From the NCBI RefSeq assembly GCF_000143105.1, contig NW_014040560.1:2108001-2172000 (forward strand): 64,000 nt of DNA. The letters are read 5' to 3'. The notes under the pieces are model-generated. The model made no database searches and was not told the DNA's origin. It was given only the letters and a program-made list of their open reading frames with translations. Positions within the stretch are counted from its first letter, which is position 1. The number at the start of each line of letters is the position of its first letter. Below are positions 1 to 11,300 of the stretch, piece by piece. The translations under genes and the position numbers were made by a program. Source of the stretch: Grosmannia clavigera kw1407 (taxonomy: Eukaryota > Ascomycota > Sordariomycetes > Ophiostomatales > Ophiostomataceae).

Positions 1-530
1 GGTATAGGGACCGCACGTGGTGGCATAACTGGAGCATGGTTCGATGATGCGGATGTAAAGCCCAAGTTGTGGACTTCGTGTGATCCAAAGCTCACTCCTC
101 CAAAGTGATTGTCGTAGCGAGCTTCGTCATCGTCGCTACCTGTCTCCTGTACTTCTTCTCTCGTGGTTTCCTTTTCTTGGTATTCTTGGTAAAGTCCACA
201 TTCTGCAACATCCTCATCTTCGATTTTGTCATCTTCGGCCCCATCACTGCCCTGCTCTTGTGTGCCAGATGAAACAAAGCTGACGCCTTCTTTGCGCAGC
301 GGTTTCCGCTTCCATCGCCGATCGGGCCTGAACTCGTCTTCGCTTTCTGACCCGAAAATCCCTAGAGCTGCGCTCTCTTTTGCGTCACGACCTATGCGCC
401 GCCGTTTGCGCGGGTGGTAACTGGCAAATTCGTCGGTTGCTGGGCCAGTTGCGGGCCTTGGGTACGCGTCGTCTTCTCCGTCGGAGTCAGAATCAGAGTT
501 GGAGTAATCGGCTGCCGCGGCCTTCGACAT
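1..530 (-). CDS. TFIP11/Ntr1-like G-patch splicing factor, N-terminal part (partial)
   Basis: The frame is open from an ATG at 530-528 to the window edge, about 176 residues with no stop, so the 3' end is missing. The visible part is acidic and Ser-rich at the start (SNSDSDSDGEDD), then has a basic HPRKRRRIGRDAKE stretch, a GIFGSESEDE segment and a GVSFVSSG segment. This order matches the N-terminal domain of tuftelin-interacting protein 11 / Ntr1 (Spp382). In that family a G-patch that activates the Prp43 helicase for spliceosome disassembly would follow, but it lies outside the window. The protein should be nuclear. The identification rests on the remembered N-terminal motif, not on the G-patch itself. 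Confidence 0.6.
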   Translation of the reverse strand, partial: MSKAAAADYSNSDSDSDGEDDAYPRPATGPATDEFASYHPRKRRRIGRDAKESAALGIFGSESEDEFRPDRRWKRKPLRKEGVSFVSSGTQEQGSDGAEDDKIEDEDVAECGLYQEYQEKETTREEVQETGSDDDEARYDNHFGGVSFGSHEVHNLGFTSASSNHAPVMPPRAVPI

Positions 531-1154
531 CTTGGTCGCTTCAAAGGAGCGGGCCTGCGTAGAATCAATCTTGTTTACAACGGGAAAAACAAAGTGTGCC
601 AATTATAAGGCGTACTAAATGAGCTCTGTTGAGACCAAGTCGCACGTTGACGTTCGCATTGTCATTTTTGTCAGTAGAGCTAGCTTAGTTTTATGGCTTA
701 GTCATCATATTGCCACAATTATATACCTGTAACAACAGCACGAGAATGGCTTTCACCGCTTTACTCCGCAGGCTACTCCGTACTACGTATAGCAGTAAGG
801 ACTGCATGTATCTTACGTTACCCTCATGCTATGCGGAGTACGCATCCATACATTAGCAGGATTCGGTCATAGACCATACAACGGCGTCGCTGGCATTGGC
901 ATGTAAAGAGTATAAAGTCCAACGGCATGTAGTAGAACACACTTCTCGCTCGTTACTCATACAGACAACGAATTTGTTGTGGCATTGCGGGCAACATTCA
1001 TGCAATGACTGAGAATGTGAAGACACAATCATTACATCGCTCTCCCGCTCTGTAAATTTTCCAGTCATAATCCCAATCTCCGCCCTCCAGGTTCCTGTCC
1101 ATGTCCAGCCGAATTCTATTCACGATTTCTCCATCCCAGGATGCCGTCCACGAC
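531..1154. other. Intergenic region between two minus-strand genes
   Basis: No convincing gene is seen. The stretch holds the promoter side of the TFIP11-like gene and the 3' flank of the STU2 gene. It contains one perfect TACTCCGTA (774-782) and a near copy, GCGGAGTA, near 834-841. A minus-strand frame continuing the STU2 frame to 998 stays open but is probably 3' UTR (see the STU2 entry). Confidence 0.6.
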
Positions 1155-4083
1155 TCATTGCCCTCGCCTGATCCCCTGTTTGGCCTTACACATCGGAATG
1201 TTAGCATCAGCATAGTCGTCCAGCCTGCATAAACGCTTACCTTCATCTGCTCAATCCGTGCCTTCAGCTGATTAGTAACCTCTGCCGCCCGCTTCCAGCT
1301 CTCCTGCCCACCCACACCAGCGCCACCGGAGCCACCGATGTTACCGTTGTAGGTTGTGCTGGATGTGCCATTGCCGCTAGAACTGGCTCCGTATCCGGTC
1401 CCTGTCCCGTATCCACCACCCGAAGCGCTACTGACATCGTCAATACCAAATTCCCTTCGGTAACTACGTGCAGGGCTTCCACGTCCACTCTCTGTCCCAC
1501 TGCCGGTCGCCGCATAGCGTAGATCTGGGCTCATCTTGCTCCGTGCATAGGACGCTGTCTCGCCGTTCTCTTTCTCTTCGGAAAGCGTGCTCGCAAAGCT
1601 CATTCGCTGGCGGCCGGCATTGTTTGGATACATCCCATCACGAAAAATGCCGGCATCGTCATGAGTCAAATCGGGGCTAACCATACCGCTTGAACTGCCG
1701 CCAGACCCATTCAGCATGGCCGCCTCCGCTTTGCCGAGGGCACGCTTCAGCCGGTCTAATTCCCGACGAAGTCGCTCATTGGTCTGCTCGGCCGCCTCGG
1801 CATCGCTGCGTGCACGAACCAGCTGCGTTTCCTTCGCTTTGATGCTTAAAACGTCACGTGTGTGATCTTCGATAAGCCCTGCGTTCTGGTTTTTGAGCTC
1901 CTGGACCTCCGACATCAGCTTTGACCGTTCATGGCGGGCATCGTCCACCTGCCGCAATAGTCGGTCGTTGGATGTCCGCAGCTCCTCCAGCTCTTCCCGC
2001 TCCAGCGCTGTCAACCCAGACATGGGCGTGGGCGACAAGGGTGGTGCCGGTACCGTGGCGGCAGTATTGGTGGACGGCTTAGCCAATGATCGCGACGCTA
2101 AGCCTCCTCGACCAAGCCCTATCCGAGGCTGCAGTGCCGGTGTTGTGGCCACCGGGTCGTCGTCATAGTCGTCCTGCACAGGCGGAGGGGCGGCGTGTCG
2201 AGGTGATAGCACTCCTGGGCCGGCTAAGGCCCGCTTCTGGGGGGCCTTTACAGAAGCTTTCGGTACACCCAGCTTGCTGCCGCCACCAGCAGGCCGGGAC
2301 GTGGCTTGTAGTGCCAGTGGCTCTTCCTTTGGAATCGCAACCGAGGCACTGTTCGACACTGGCTTCTTTAGGGGCGATGGCCCTTTCTTTCCACCGCCAC
2401 CTACCACCTTCTTCGGCGGTCCGCCGCCAGGCGCACGTCCTGCTGCCGGGGCTGGCGGCGGCGCCTTTGGCTTCTCCTTCGCCTTGACCTCAGCAGTGTC
2501 GAAGTACTCCTTCACTTTTGTCTTGCGAATTTCATCAAGACCCTCGATATGTGGGTTCATGGCACGTTCGCCGATAATTTTCATGATTGTTCCTAGCATC
2601 TGGGCACCCCCTGATCGCAGTCCCTCGCTGGACTCAGAAAGAAGCTTTTTTGCCGAGTCCACAATTGTCGTGATTTCCTGCTTACTTGGGACGTTGCGCG
2701 TTGCGCATAAACACCGAATTAGAAACCGCATTGTGCCTTCTTTGACCTGCGGGTTCTTGTGTGACAAAAACGTTGTGATGTCTTCCAGGCATTCCGTTAG
2801 ATCTGTTGCCAGAAATACCTGGTCTAGTGCAGCCCCAAGCGCGTCGGCTACCGATTGCTTCTTTTCTTTCAGTCGCTCCAGGATCGGCTGCATGACAATC
2901 GTGCGATATTTCCCGTATGGTTTCCGGAGGCCTTTAGCTAAGACCTCAATACACTGCGCCGCTTGTGTCACTACGGCAATGTTGGCGTCCTTCATGCACT
3001 TGGCCAGACCGCGGTTGATTTCGTGAAAGTCACCGTCCTTGATGCGGGGCACGTTGAGGACCGCGTACAGCGCTTCCGCCGCCTCCTTGCGCTCTTTCCA
3101 TTTAGACGATGCCAGCTTTTCATGGAAGTCGCCTGGTACGTTGCGTAGAACGTCTTGTGGCTCTGCTAGATCGAATGCATCGACCTCGGCCGGCTCGTCA
3201 TCTATGCCAGCATCGCCGGCGTCCTCTGGAACTCCCGACGCAACGGCTTTGGCCTGCGCCACTTGCTGTGACCGCAAAAGCCGGTCTTGTTTTGGCGCCT
3301 CGTTGGCTTTTTTGATCTCCTCGAACTGGGCCTCAAGCTCTGCTTGTTGCGTCGGCTTCAAATCGCCCCAGAACATCGGCTTCATGGCTTCGCGTAGCCA
3401 CCGGTAGAACTCGACCGCCAGTTTTGTAGCCTCCGCACGGACATTCTTATCTGCATGACCAAACACTTTCGGCAAAGCTTTCAAAGAGGGTTTCGGATCG
3501 ACGACTTTGCAGCCGTAACTGTGGTATATGGTGGTAAGAGCGGTAAGGGTTGCGGCAATCACCTTTGGTTGTTTTGCTGACAAGGACGGAAGCATGTCTT
3601 CCACAACGGGGTCGGCGACGTCGAGCTCGATGTACAAGAGTAGCGCCTCAATCGCGGACGTCTTGATGGCTGCGCGCGTCGACGGTAGACACTTCTCAAC
3701 AATCGGACCTATTGTGACCCCTCTCGTGCGTAGGCATGCCTCGCGACCACCAAACTTCAGGAACGCACAAAGTGCGGCCACACCTTCTTGTTGCGCCGCA
3801 ACGTTAGAATCTGCCACTGCACCTTTCCATAGTCCTGGGTCTTGTAGAAACGGTCGAAACGCGGGATCGCGCTCATCAGGGGTACGCTCGAATTGCTTGG
3901 TGGCGTCTTCGTAAACCTGCTTGCGCACTTTCCATGCCTATAGATCAAAGTTAGTATCACAGCTTGACCGGTGCTAGTCACCTCCGTCGCGACCAGTTGC
4001 AGATATGATTTGCTGGAACGTGCCTTGTGGCCGAAGCGGTCTGGCAACGGCAGAGAACTAAAGTCCTCTTCCTGTTCAGCCAT
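1155..4083 (-). CDS. STU2/XMAP215/Dis1-family microtubule polymerase (TOG-domain protein)
   Basis: Model: exons 4083-4024, 3937-1241 and 1184-1155, about 928 residues. The start is DFSSLPLPDRFGHK followed by WKVRKQVYEDATKQFE, the opening of the first TOG array. A second TOG follows around residues 270-500, then a Ser/Gly/Pro/Lys-rich basic linker, a coiled coil (LEREELEELRTSNDRLLRQV) and a C-terminal SWKRAAEVTNQLKARIEQMK segment. This order fits fungal Stu2/Alp14/AlpA, which speeds microtubule plus-end growth at spindle pole and kinetochore. Intron 1 (4023-3938) best fits a GC-AG intron; an ordinary GT intron (gtgact...tag, 44 nt) would insert 14 extra residues. Intron 2 (1240-1185, gtaagc...aag) leads to a short tail ending at 1155. 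Reading through it instead would extend the protein to 998. The family call is secure; both ends are less so. Confidence 0.85.
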
Positions 4084-5073
4084 ACTGCTATTCTGTGTAT
4101 TTGTCTTATGGGACTCGATGCGTGCTTATTCGTGAGTTTCAGTTTCGACAGTGTGGACCAGCAGGCATAATGATTTTGCAATGTCGATGTTCCTACTACG
4201 TACAAACTTGTGTTTTGGCAGCGAATATGCGGATTGGCGGTTGGCAGGGCAGAGGCAGGTGATATAATTGGTCCATTTTCCGTCACGTGATTCATGAGGT
4301 CATTTGCCAAGGTACTCCGTACACTGGAACTTGACATGTCAGAATTTCAGCGGACAGAGACGGCACTGCGTAGGGTTACAGGATAATAGACTATCGGCTT
4401 CGACTATTCGAAACGAATGCATGAAGTTGCATCGCCAGCAAATAGGCTTTAAATCCATACGGTTGCGCAGAAATCAAAACAGGAAGCACAAAATGAAACC
4501 ACCCGCCTGTGATGACATCCTGTTACTCCGTATTCGGCTTCTGTACCACGCCGTCTCCCAGCCTTATTCGTGCACATCATCACTGTTTTCTCTCCGAAAA
4601 TACTCCGTAGAATAGTTTTAATATAGAATACGAGGTGGATGGGATATTATTCGGACTCGCCACAGGTGCACTCACCAGATCTGAACGGTGGCAAAATCTC
4701 GCTCGACTTTGGCAGCCTTACTTGACAGGGGCTTTCAGGCGTGCAATGGCGACCGTTTCCACCGTTAGAAGTACTGCTCGATTGTTTTCAGTGGCAAAGA
4801 TCTGAAGACGCGCCTGAAAATACCTGACAAGGGGCGCGAATAATACCCCATCCACCTCCTAGTACTGTACTCCGTACTCCGTAGTGACTTATTAGATGCT
4901 TTTTTGTCCTGGTTATTCCGAGCGCCTTCCGAGACGCCAGCAACGGTCTTACCGCGAAACAACTAAGGTGTCTCGTTGCACTAGTCGTATATTCCTACAT
5001 ATTTTTCAGGTCCGTTGCCGGTAAAAAGGTTGGTCTTAAACTTGCAATTGTGTTGAGTAAAAATTGTACAATT
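4084..5073. other. Intergenic region with clustered TACTCCGTA motifs and a MITE-like repeat
   Basis: No coding frame here is convincing. TACTCCGTA occurs at 4313-4321, 4524-4532, 4601-4609 and, overlapping, at 4868-4876 and 4875-4883. A 229-bp inverted-repeat element lies at 4631-4859 (separate entry). The left part should carry the STU2 promoter. Confidence 0.6.
4631..4859. mobile_element. Short inverted-repeat (MITE-like) element flanked by TA
   Basis: The left end CGAGGTGGATGGGATATTAT and the reverse complement of the right end (GGAGGTGGATGGGGTATTAT) match over about 22 of 24 positions, and TA flanks both sides. A second, nested inverted pair (CTTGACAGGGG and TTTCAGGCGTG against their counterparts at about 4811-4837) makes most of the element palindromic. 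There is no coding capacity. A TA target site with short terminal inverted repeats is what non-autonomous Tc1/mariner-type elements show. Confidence 0.6.
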
Positions 5074-5146
5074 GATTTCATCCGGGCTCGAACCGGAGAC
5101 CTTCATTGTGTTAGACTGACGTGATAACCAGCTACACCATGAAACC
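5074..5146 (-). tRNA. tRNA-Val (anticodon AAC)
   Basis: The 73 nt fold as a cloverleaf. The acceptor stem GGTTTCA pairs with TGAAATC (one G-U), the D arm is GTG...CAC, the T arm TCCGG-TTCGAGC-CCGGA pairs perfectly, and the anticodon loop CTAACAC gives AAC (valine). There is no intron. The anticodon stem TCAGT/AATGA has one G-A mismatch at the 30:40 pair. A short AT-rich stretch lies downstream on the minus strand. It is probably functional, but the mismatch makes a degenerate copy possible. Confidence 0.85.
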
Positions 5147-5373
5147 TAGTTCAATATCCGCATTCAAGCAATAACATAGGTAGAGCAAGTGATCAACACT
5201 AACCTTTTGATCTAACCACTGTTTAAGTTGCAAACGTCCTTACTTGAACTATATAAACTTCCTTTTGAAGGAAAATGTACTATCCTAGCTTATAAAATAA
5301 AAGTACGACTAGACAAGGGTAAAGCAATCAAGCTAGATTGTAAAGCCGTATAGAAAAACACATCACTCAGAAA

Positions 5374-8300
5374 TTACAAAACCCTTGACCGCCTGTTGAA
5401 TTCCTCCACAGCCACAGTCACCATCCTGTACAAGAATGTCCTTCCGCTTTCTTCCACCACGGGGACAAAAGGCCCGTTCATATTTCCCCGCAGAGTGATG
5501 CTGATTCCTGTGCGCTCCTTGGAGATGCCCTGGATATCCCTTAGAGGGGCGTCCCATTCCGTTGTCAGTCGCCGAGACCGGTTAAGCAAGATCCGTGCAT
5601 ATGTCACCATGACCACCATGTCCTCTTGTGGCAGATCCAGATGCCCAATGTATATCTCGTCGAAGTACCTCCCGTTGTCCACCTGCTTCAGCCAGAACTG
5701 TCCTAAAGCCTCCCTCTGGCTGTAGGGACGGACAATTCCATCTGCTGGTATAAACCGTGTTAGACGAACTCGGTCCAGCTCTGAACCGTCAAACACGGTC
5801 GTAGTGTTGCGGATGCCTTCCGACACATTGCTTGCTAGGTCGAGGACCCCGATAACAGGCTTTGTCGCCACACCTATGACGCCTTTGCCAATACCCTTAA
5901 AAAAGCCAAGCGCTCCTTCTTGCTCGGCCCCCTCTAAGGGCTTTCTTGCCAAACCTCCTACCCCAGAAGCCACAGATGTGATGAATGAATTGGCACCCGC
6001 TGTCACGCCATACAGCGCATGTTTGGGGCGATTGCGTGCCCTTGTGATGCGCCGTCGGTCCTGAAATTGCTTGTCTAATGTCGCTGCAGCCAATCCTTTG
6101 GACATAGCTCCTGTGAATTTGGAGACAGAGTCGCTGACACCATAAACGGACTTTTTGACAAATGATGCAGCACCACGGGCCAACCCAAGACCCAGTTCTT
6201 CAGGACGATCAGACATGATAAGACCCTGATATGGTTCGTAGAATATATCAGTTATACCAGACGAGATGTTGTTGAACAGGCCAACTGGATTGCCGAGAAA
6301 GTCGGCTGAGCCCAAAATCTTGTGGATTTGATACAGTGTTTCCTGGCTGTAATGGCTGGAGATATTTTGTGTCAACACAGGAATAGAAACGCGCACATTC
6401 TCAAGTATGAGCGCATTGAGCCGCACTGGCGCATCGTTGACATTGCCAATAGCCATTGTGAGGATGTTGAAGAAGAACATCAACGGGTTTCGTGATGATG
6501 ACTTGTCTTCAGCGTTGACGCGTTCAGTGCGCACAAATGATATGTTCAGTTGCATCGGCTGCAAATTTAGCAGCTCGAAGTATAGCTCCTTGCCTGACTG
6601 TTGCATTTTCAGCTTTGGTATTCCAATGCTATCGTCACAAAGCTGCCCGTGATCTCCCTCAGATGCCCACGATTCTCCGGGCAACTTGGAGAAATCCAGG
6701 ACGGCAAACACAAAATCTTCATCCAGTTCCAGAGTCATCTCCTGAAGAAGAACGGTGGCGTATTTGATATATTCGACGCCATACGAGTCGTCCTTGACGC
6801 GTGTGATCATGAGGTGAAGAGACGGATGAGAATCAATGTCTTGGGCACGCTTAGTTACCACACTGGGATAGAGTATCATCGGAAATATTCCACCATAGAG
6901 CTGGTTGTCCACCTGTATCCATTTGACTGCCATGGTGATTGTCTGGTACAGCAGAGAGTCTTGGTACTTCAATTGCACATCTCGCAGGGTGACGTAAGCA
7001 AGCTCTTTCAGCTGAGAGTTGATCAGAGACACACCAATTCCGGCCAGTCGAAGTTGAGCCCGAAAATTTATGTCCGTGTCTTGTTCTTTGGCTTCAAAAC
7101 TTGTTCTGCTGCGCTCTCCACTACCACTGGTGCTGCCAGAAGTGCTCGTTGTGGATAGTTGACTGCGCTGACGGTACAGGCTCATGGACGGCCGATAATT
7201 AGACAAAATCAAAGTTTGCGTCGGACCATCAGCTGTTACATTTATATCAATGATCTTCGTCTGCCCCGAGATAGGCACAACTTTCATGGGCAGCTGATTT
7301 CCAATTTCGGCGAGCTTGACGTGTCTTTCCTTCCCGGTCGTGTTGATAACGACTTCGCGGTATTTCGCTGCCGGGAAGTCCCACGCATACGGCATGATGC
7401 TTCGCGGAGGCAGGCGGTAGCGGATCGGTCGCCATCCAGACACGTCCTCAACGCCGTCCTCATCCACGTTCGGGTTTGCCTGGTAGAACGTAAAATCACT
7501 GTCGCTTTCGTTGCGCATGGAAAACGGCCAGTTCTTGGCTTCGATGCTGAAGTTCAGGAATATTGTGGCGCCCTCCATGAGAATGTCTGCGCGAACAAGG
7601 AGCTGACGCTGACCTGGCTTAGCCATTTTGATGAATGTCGTCCCAATATCGGAAATATTGAACGGTGATGACCACTGGCTGCCGAAATCCGCGTAGCACA
7701 AGGAAAGCTGCTTGGTGGCACTCTTTTGCAAGAAGTGCAATGGTTGGAGAGCCCCCGCGTTTATCGGCATGACGGTCGATGAGCTTGGCTCGCGAATGTT
7801 GATGCTTTCATCCAGATTGTTCTGAATGACAAATCGAGGCGCAAGGGTCACAATTTTTGTCATTTTGTATTTTCCTTCGCCCTGCTCGACAGAAATGCCA
7901 ATATGAATTTCCGTGGAACGCGCTTGTGTTGACTGCAAAACAACCTCGGAAAAGCTTCCGATAGCATCAAAACTCTGGGGTTTGCTCCACTCAGAGTCGC
8001 CGACTTTGAGCAATGCCCTGTTATGGTGGTCATCATTGGAATAGGAGAACATGAATGGCACAACTTTTGGACGCTCGACTGAAGTTCGACTGTTTCTTGT
8101 CGTCTCTGCAAGGATCTGACCTGCTGCGGATTTGGCCTGTTGCATGAAGCCTTTGGAGCGCACATCCAAGTCCACGCCCGTTTTGTTCAAGATGACATAA
8201 GGGCTATACACTGTCACCTTGAATGCACCGCCAGCACCTAAAATGCGATGGTAATAAAGCCGAAGATGAAGGTTGAGGCCAGCATCGTCTTTGCAAACGA

Positions 8301-11300
8301 GCGATGTTTCCTTGGCAAAGTCCCCAGACGTTCCTGAATTGATGATAGCGAATTCACTGGGTTTGAATGACGTGTCCTGCATGTCCACGCTGAGGAGAAG
8401 TAAGTGGGATAGCTCAGTGACATGGACAGGACTAACACCGCCCTTCCGCAAGAAGTTCGTCCAGTCTCGCTTTGTGTTCTTGTCGTAGATGCGGTACTTG
8501 AAATCGTAGGGCAGCAAATTCTCCAAAACCACAGGCGCAGATAATTTTATCTTCATGTAGGGATAACTTTGCACAAGAGGATTGTCCCTTTCAAAGTTGG
8601 CGTTGACCTGGAAGAAAAATGACTCGCTGTGGTCGCCCTTGCAAACCATCGTCTTTGTTGGCTGTTTGAGGAGATCACGCCACCAGAGTGTGTCGCTGGA
8701 CCAGTCATATCCAAATCCAGAGTCTGGGCGTACAATGAGGCTCTTGAGATAGACAGCCCCTACCGGCGCTGGTCTTGCTTCGCCTGGGGCAATCTTTTCT
8801 ATCTTGAGAAGATGCCCATCACGAGCATCGTACACACCAATCTCGATAGGTATCTGCGTGTCATTTTCCACGAGCAACGGGCTTCGAAGTGTGACATATT
8901 TGACATTGTCATGACCCAACCTGACATCAACAAGAAGGCGGTGTAGTACCTGGTTGCTTTTGGGCTGAAGACTAAACAGGAACTCTCCTTCGCGACTGAG
9001 ATGGATATTCTTGACTGCATCAAATCCAGAGCTTTCCAAAAGGATCTGAACGCTCGCAGATTGAGACTCCGAAACCAAATTCTCACGCATCTTTTCCCAC
9101 TGCTCAAATGACCATGGAGCCTCTTCACTGTCTTCAAGGCGGACTTGTATATTTTCGTTGGATGATTGGTTTCTGGATGTGACAACGACACCGAATCCTG
9201 TGTAGTTTCGAATTCGATATGGCGCGTCTTCTCCACGGGGCTTGCTGAGAACATCCTGGTTCTGGGTGAGAAAATCGAATGACTTTGAAGCCAAAGCAAT
9301 TGCTGCAGTCGTAATAGTCACATCAAAGGTGCGTCTGGATGTGACATCGATAGCCAGCAGACCAGTGTCCCTATCGCGACGTACACCGACTGCTACCTGC
9401 CATGGCTCGATGAGGGGCTCCCATGCAGACTTTGAGAAGTTGTACACGTTCGTATACATTTCGATGGAAGTATTTGCTCCTAGACAGCTCGACCAATCTT
9501 CTGCGATCATGGAAAATTTCTTGATGCTCATGTCCAAAATGGGCAATTCATGAAGATCACCAATCAAGATGATGCGGATCCCGTCGACAGTTGCTGTGAG
9601 TTCTTCGTGTTCTTTCTGCTCTTGGCCATCTTTCAATATGGAACACTCTCTCGAAGAAGTCTGTCCAGAACGCGGCATCTGAGCGCCTGAACCAATTGCT
9701 CTCTGTGGAGTTTCTGCACTTGCCGTTTGCAATGGCGTTGATTGATTAGGCAATGTTGGAGGGATCCGGCCGCTAGCAATGCGCTGCTTTGTCCCGGGCT
9801 GGCGAAGTTGCTTTGCCTTTTTATCAGCCGCTGACGGTTTGAGCTCCTCTTTTTGACTGCCTTGAGATAACTCAGATGCTCTTCTGATGATCTGCAGTAC
9901 TAGCAAAATATCCCGCAACGAAAGCCGAAGTACCAAAGGCTCAACATCCACACTGATAGCCAGAAAATTGGGCTTTGAGCCATCTATAGACAATTGGACA
10001 GAATAGTCGTCGATGATTCGTAGTCGAGAGTCTTCAAAATGGTCCATGCGGCAGAGATACATACCAACCTGAGACAATTGAAAGGTGGTGACATGCTGCT
10101 GTGAGAGCAAAACTTGTTTCGTACCGAGAACAATCGCCTCAGATGATGTACTCAGGGGGTTTGCGATGAGGATGATTTGAGCATCGACAACATTGATACG
10201 GAAAGAGATGTTCAGCGTCGGCTCAGATTGATCTTGCGGTTTCTGGTCAAGGCCGAGAAGGCCCATGTCACTGCTTTTCCGACTTTGCTCCCGTTGCACC
10301 TGAAGGCCATAGAATGACATCTGCTGAGAATCGGCGTCTGAACCTTCTAGCACGTTGATTGGGCTGAGAGGGACATCGTTCGGTGACAATGGCTGTCTCG
10401 GTGTGAAACCGGCAACAATAAACCGCTGGATAGCGAAAATGTAGTCCAACGCGAAGATAACCCTAGGGCTGTCGATAGCAACGAGGGCAATGATGTTTTG
10501 TTCGATTCCTCCGGACATGGTGAAGCCGGCCATAAACTGCTGCCCGTTTTTGTTGGAAGATGACATTATTCGACGGTACTTGTTTGCCTCACCACGCCTG
10601 CTGTCGTGGATGGTGAAAGAATCGATGGCCAACTCGGCCTCCAAGGAACCGTTCGCTTGCGCTCTGAGCTTCAATTGACTGCGATCTAGGGAAAATCGAG
10701 AGAGACTGGCATTGTCTGAACTTTCAACAGGCTGGTCATCCATGCCATTGATCAACTCGAGACCGATGCTTCCTATTTTGAAAACGAGATCAACTTTTGT
10801 CCACGTATCTGAGTGCGACCCGAGCTCGGGGCCGAGATCAACAATGCGCGATTCGTCTTCCTCATGGCCAGCTTGGAAATTAAAGCCGGACCGAGCTCGC
10901 TGAAGGGTACGGTCGTCAATGTCAAGCTCCAATTCCTCGTTGACCCGTTGCTGATCTCCATCAGAAGTGAAAGCAGCCGGGACGGTCTTGGATATCTCAA
11001 GCAGAAAGCGCAGCTGGCACTGAGTGATCCTGAGGTTGAGGTCTGTCATGTGTCCGACAATTTCAGTATCAGGGCGCTTCGCACCGGGACTGTGTTCTGC
11101 ATGTGTGACTTGAAAGGCTAGGTCCACGTGATCGATAAGCTGGAGTTCTTCAGATTTGTCTCCGGGATAATGAAGGAGTGAGGTCAAGCGAATATTACGA
11201 ATACCGGCAGACAGTTTCATGGCGGTCGTAGGCTCGTGAGAGCCGTCAAGAGGCGCAAAACTGTTCTGTGCGTAGATTTCGCCCAAATATGCGGTCAAGA

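Noticed and set aside
853..1068. 71-residue minus-strand frame
   Set aside because: It overlaps the STU2 3' end in another frame, with no family resemblance.
998..1154. C-terminal extension of the STU2 frame to 998
   Set aside because: A GTAAGC donor, GCTAAC branch and AG acceptor (1240-1185) give a shorter, more family-like end, and the extension has no recognisable domain. Kept only as an alternative.
4304..4615. 103-residue plus-strand frame
   Set aside because: It lies in a motif-rich intergenic stretch with low-complexity composition and no homology recognised.
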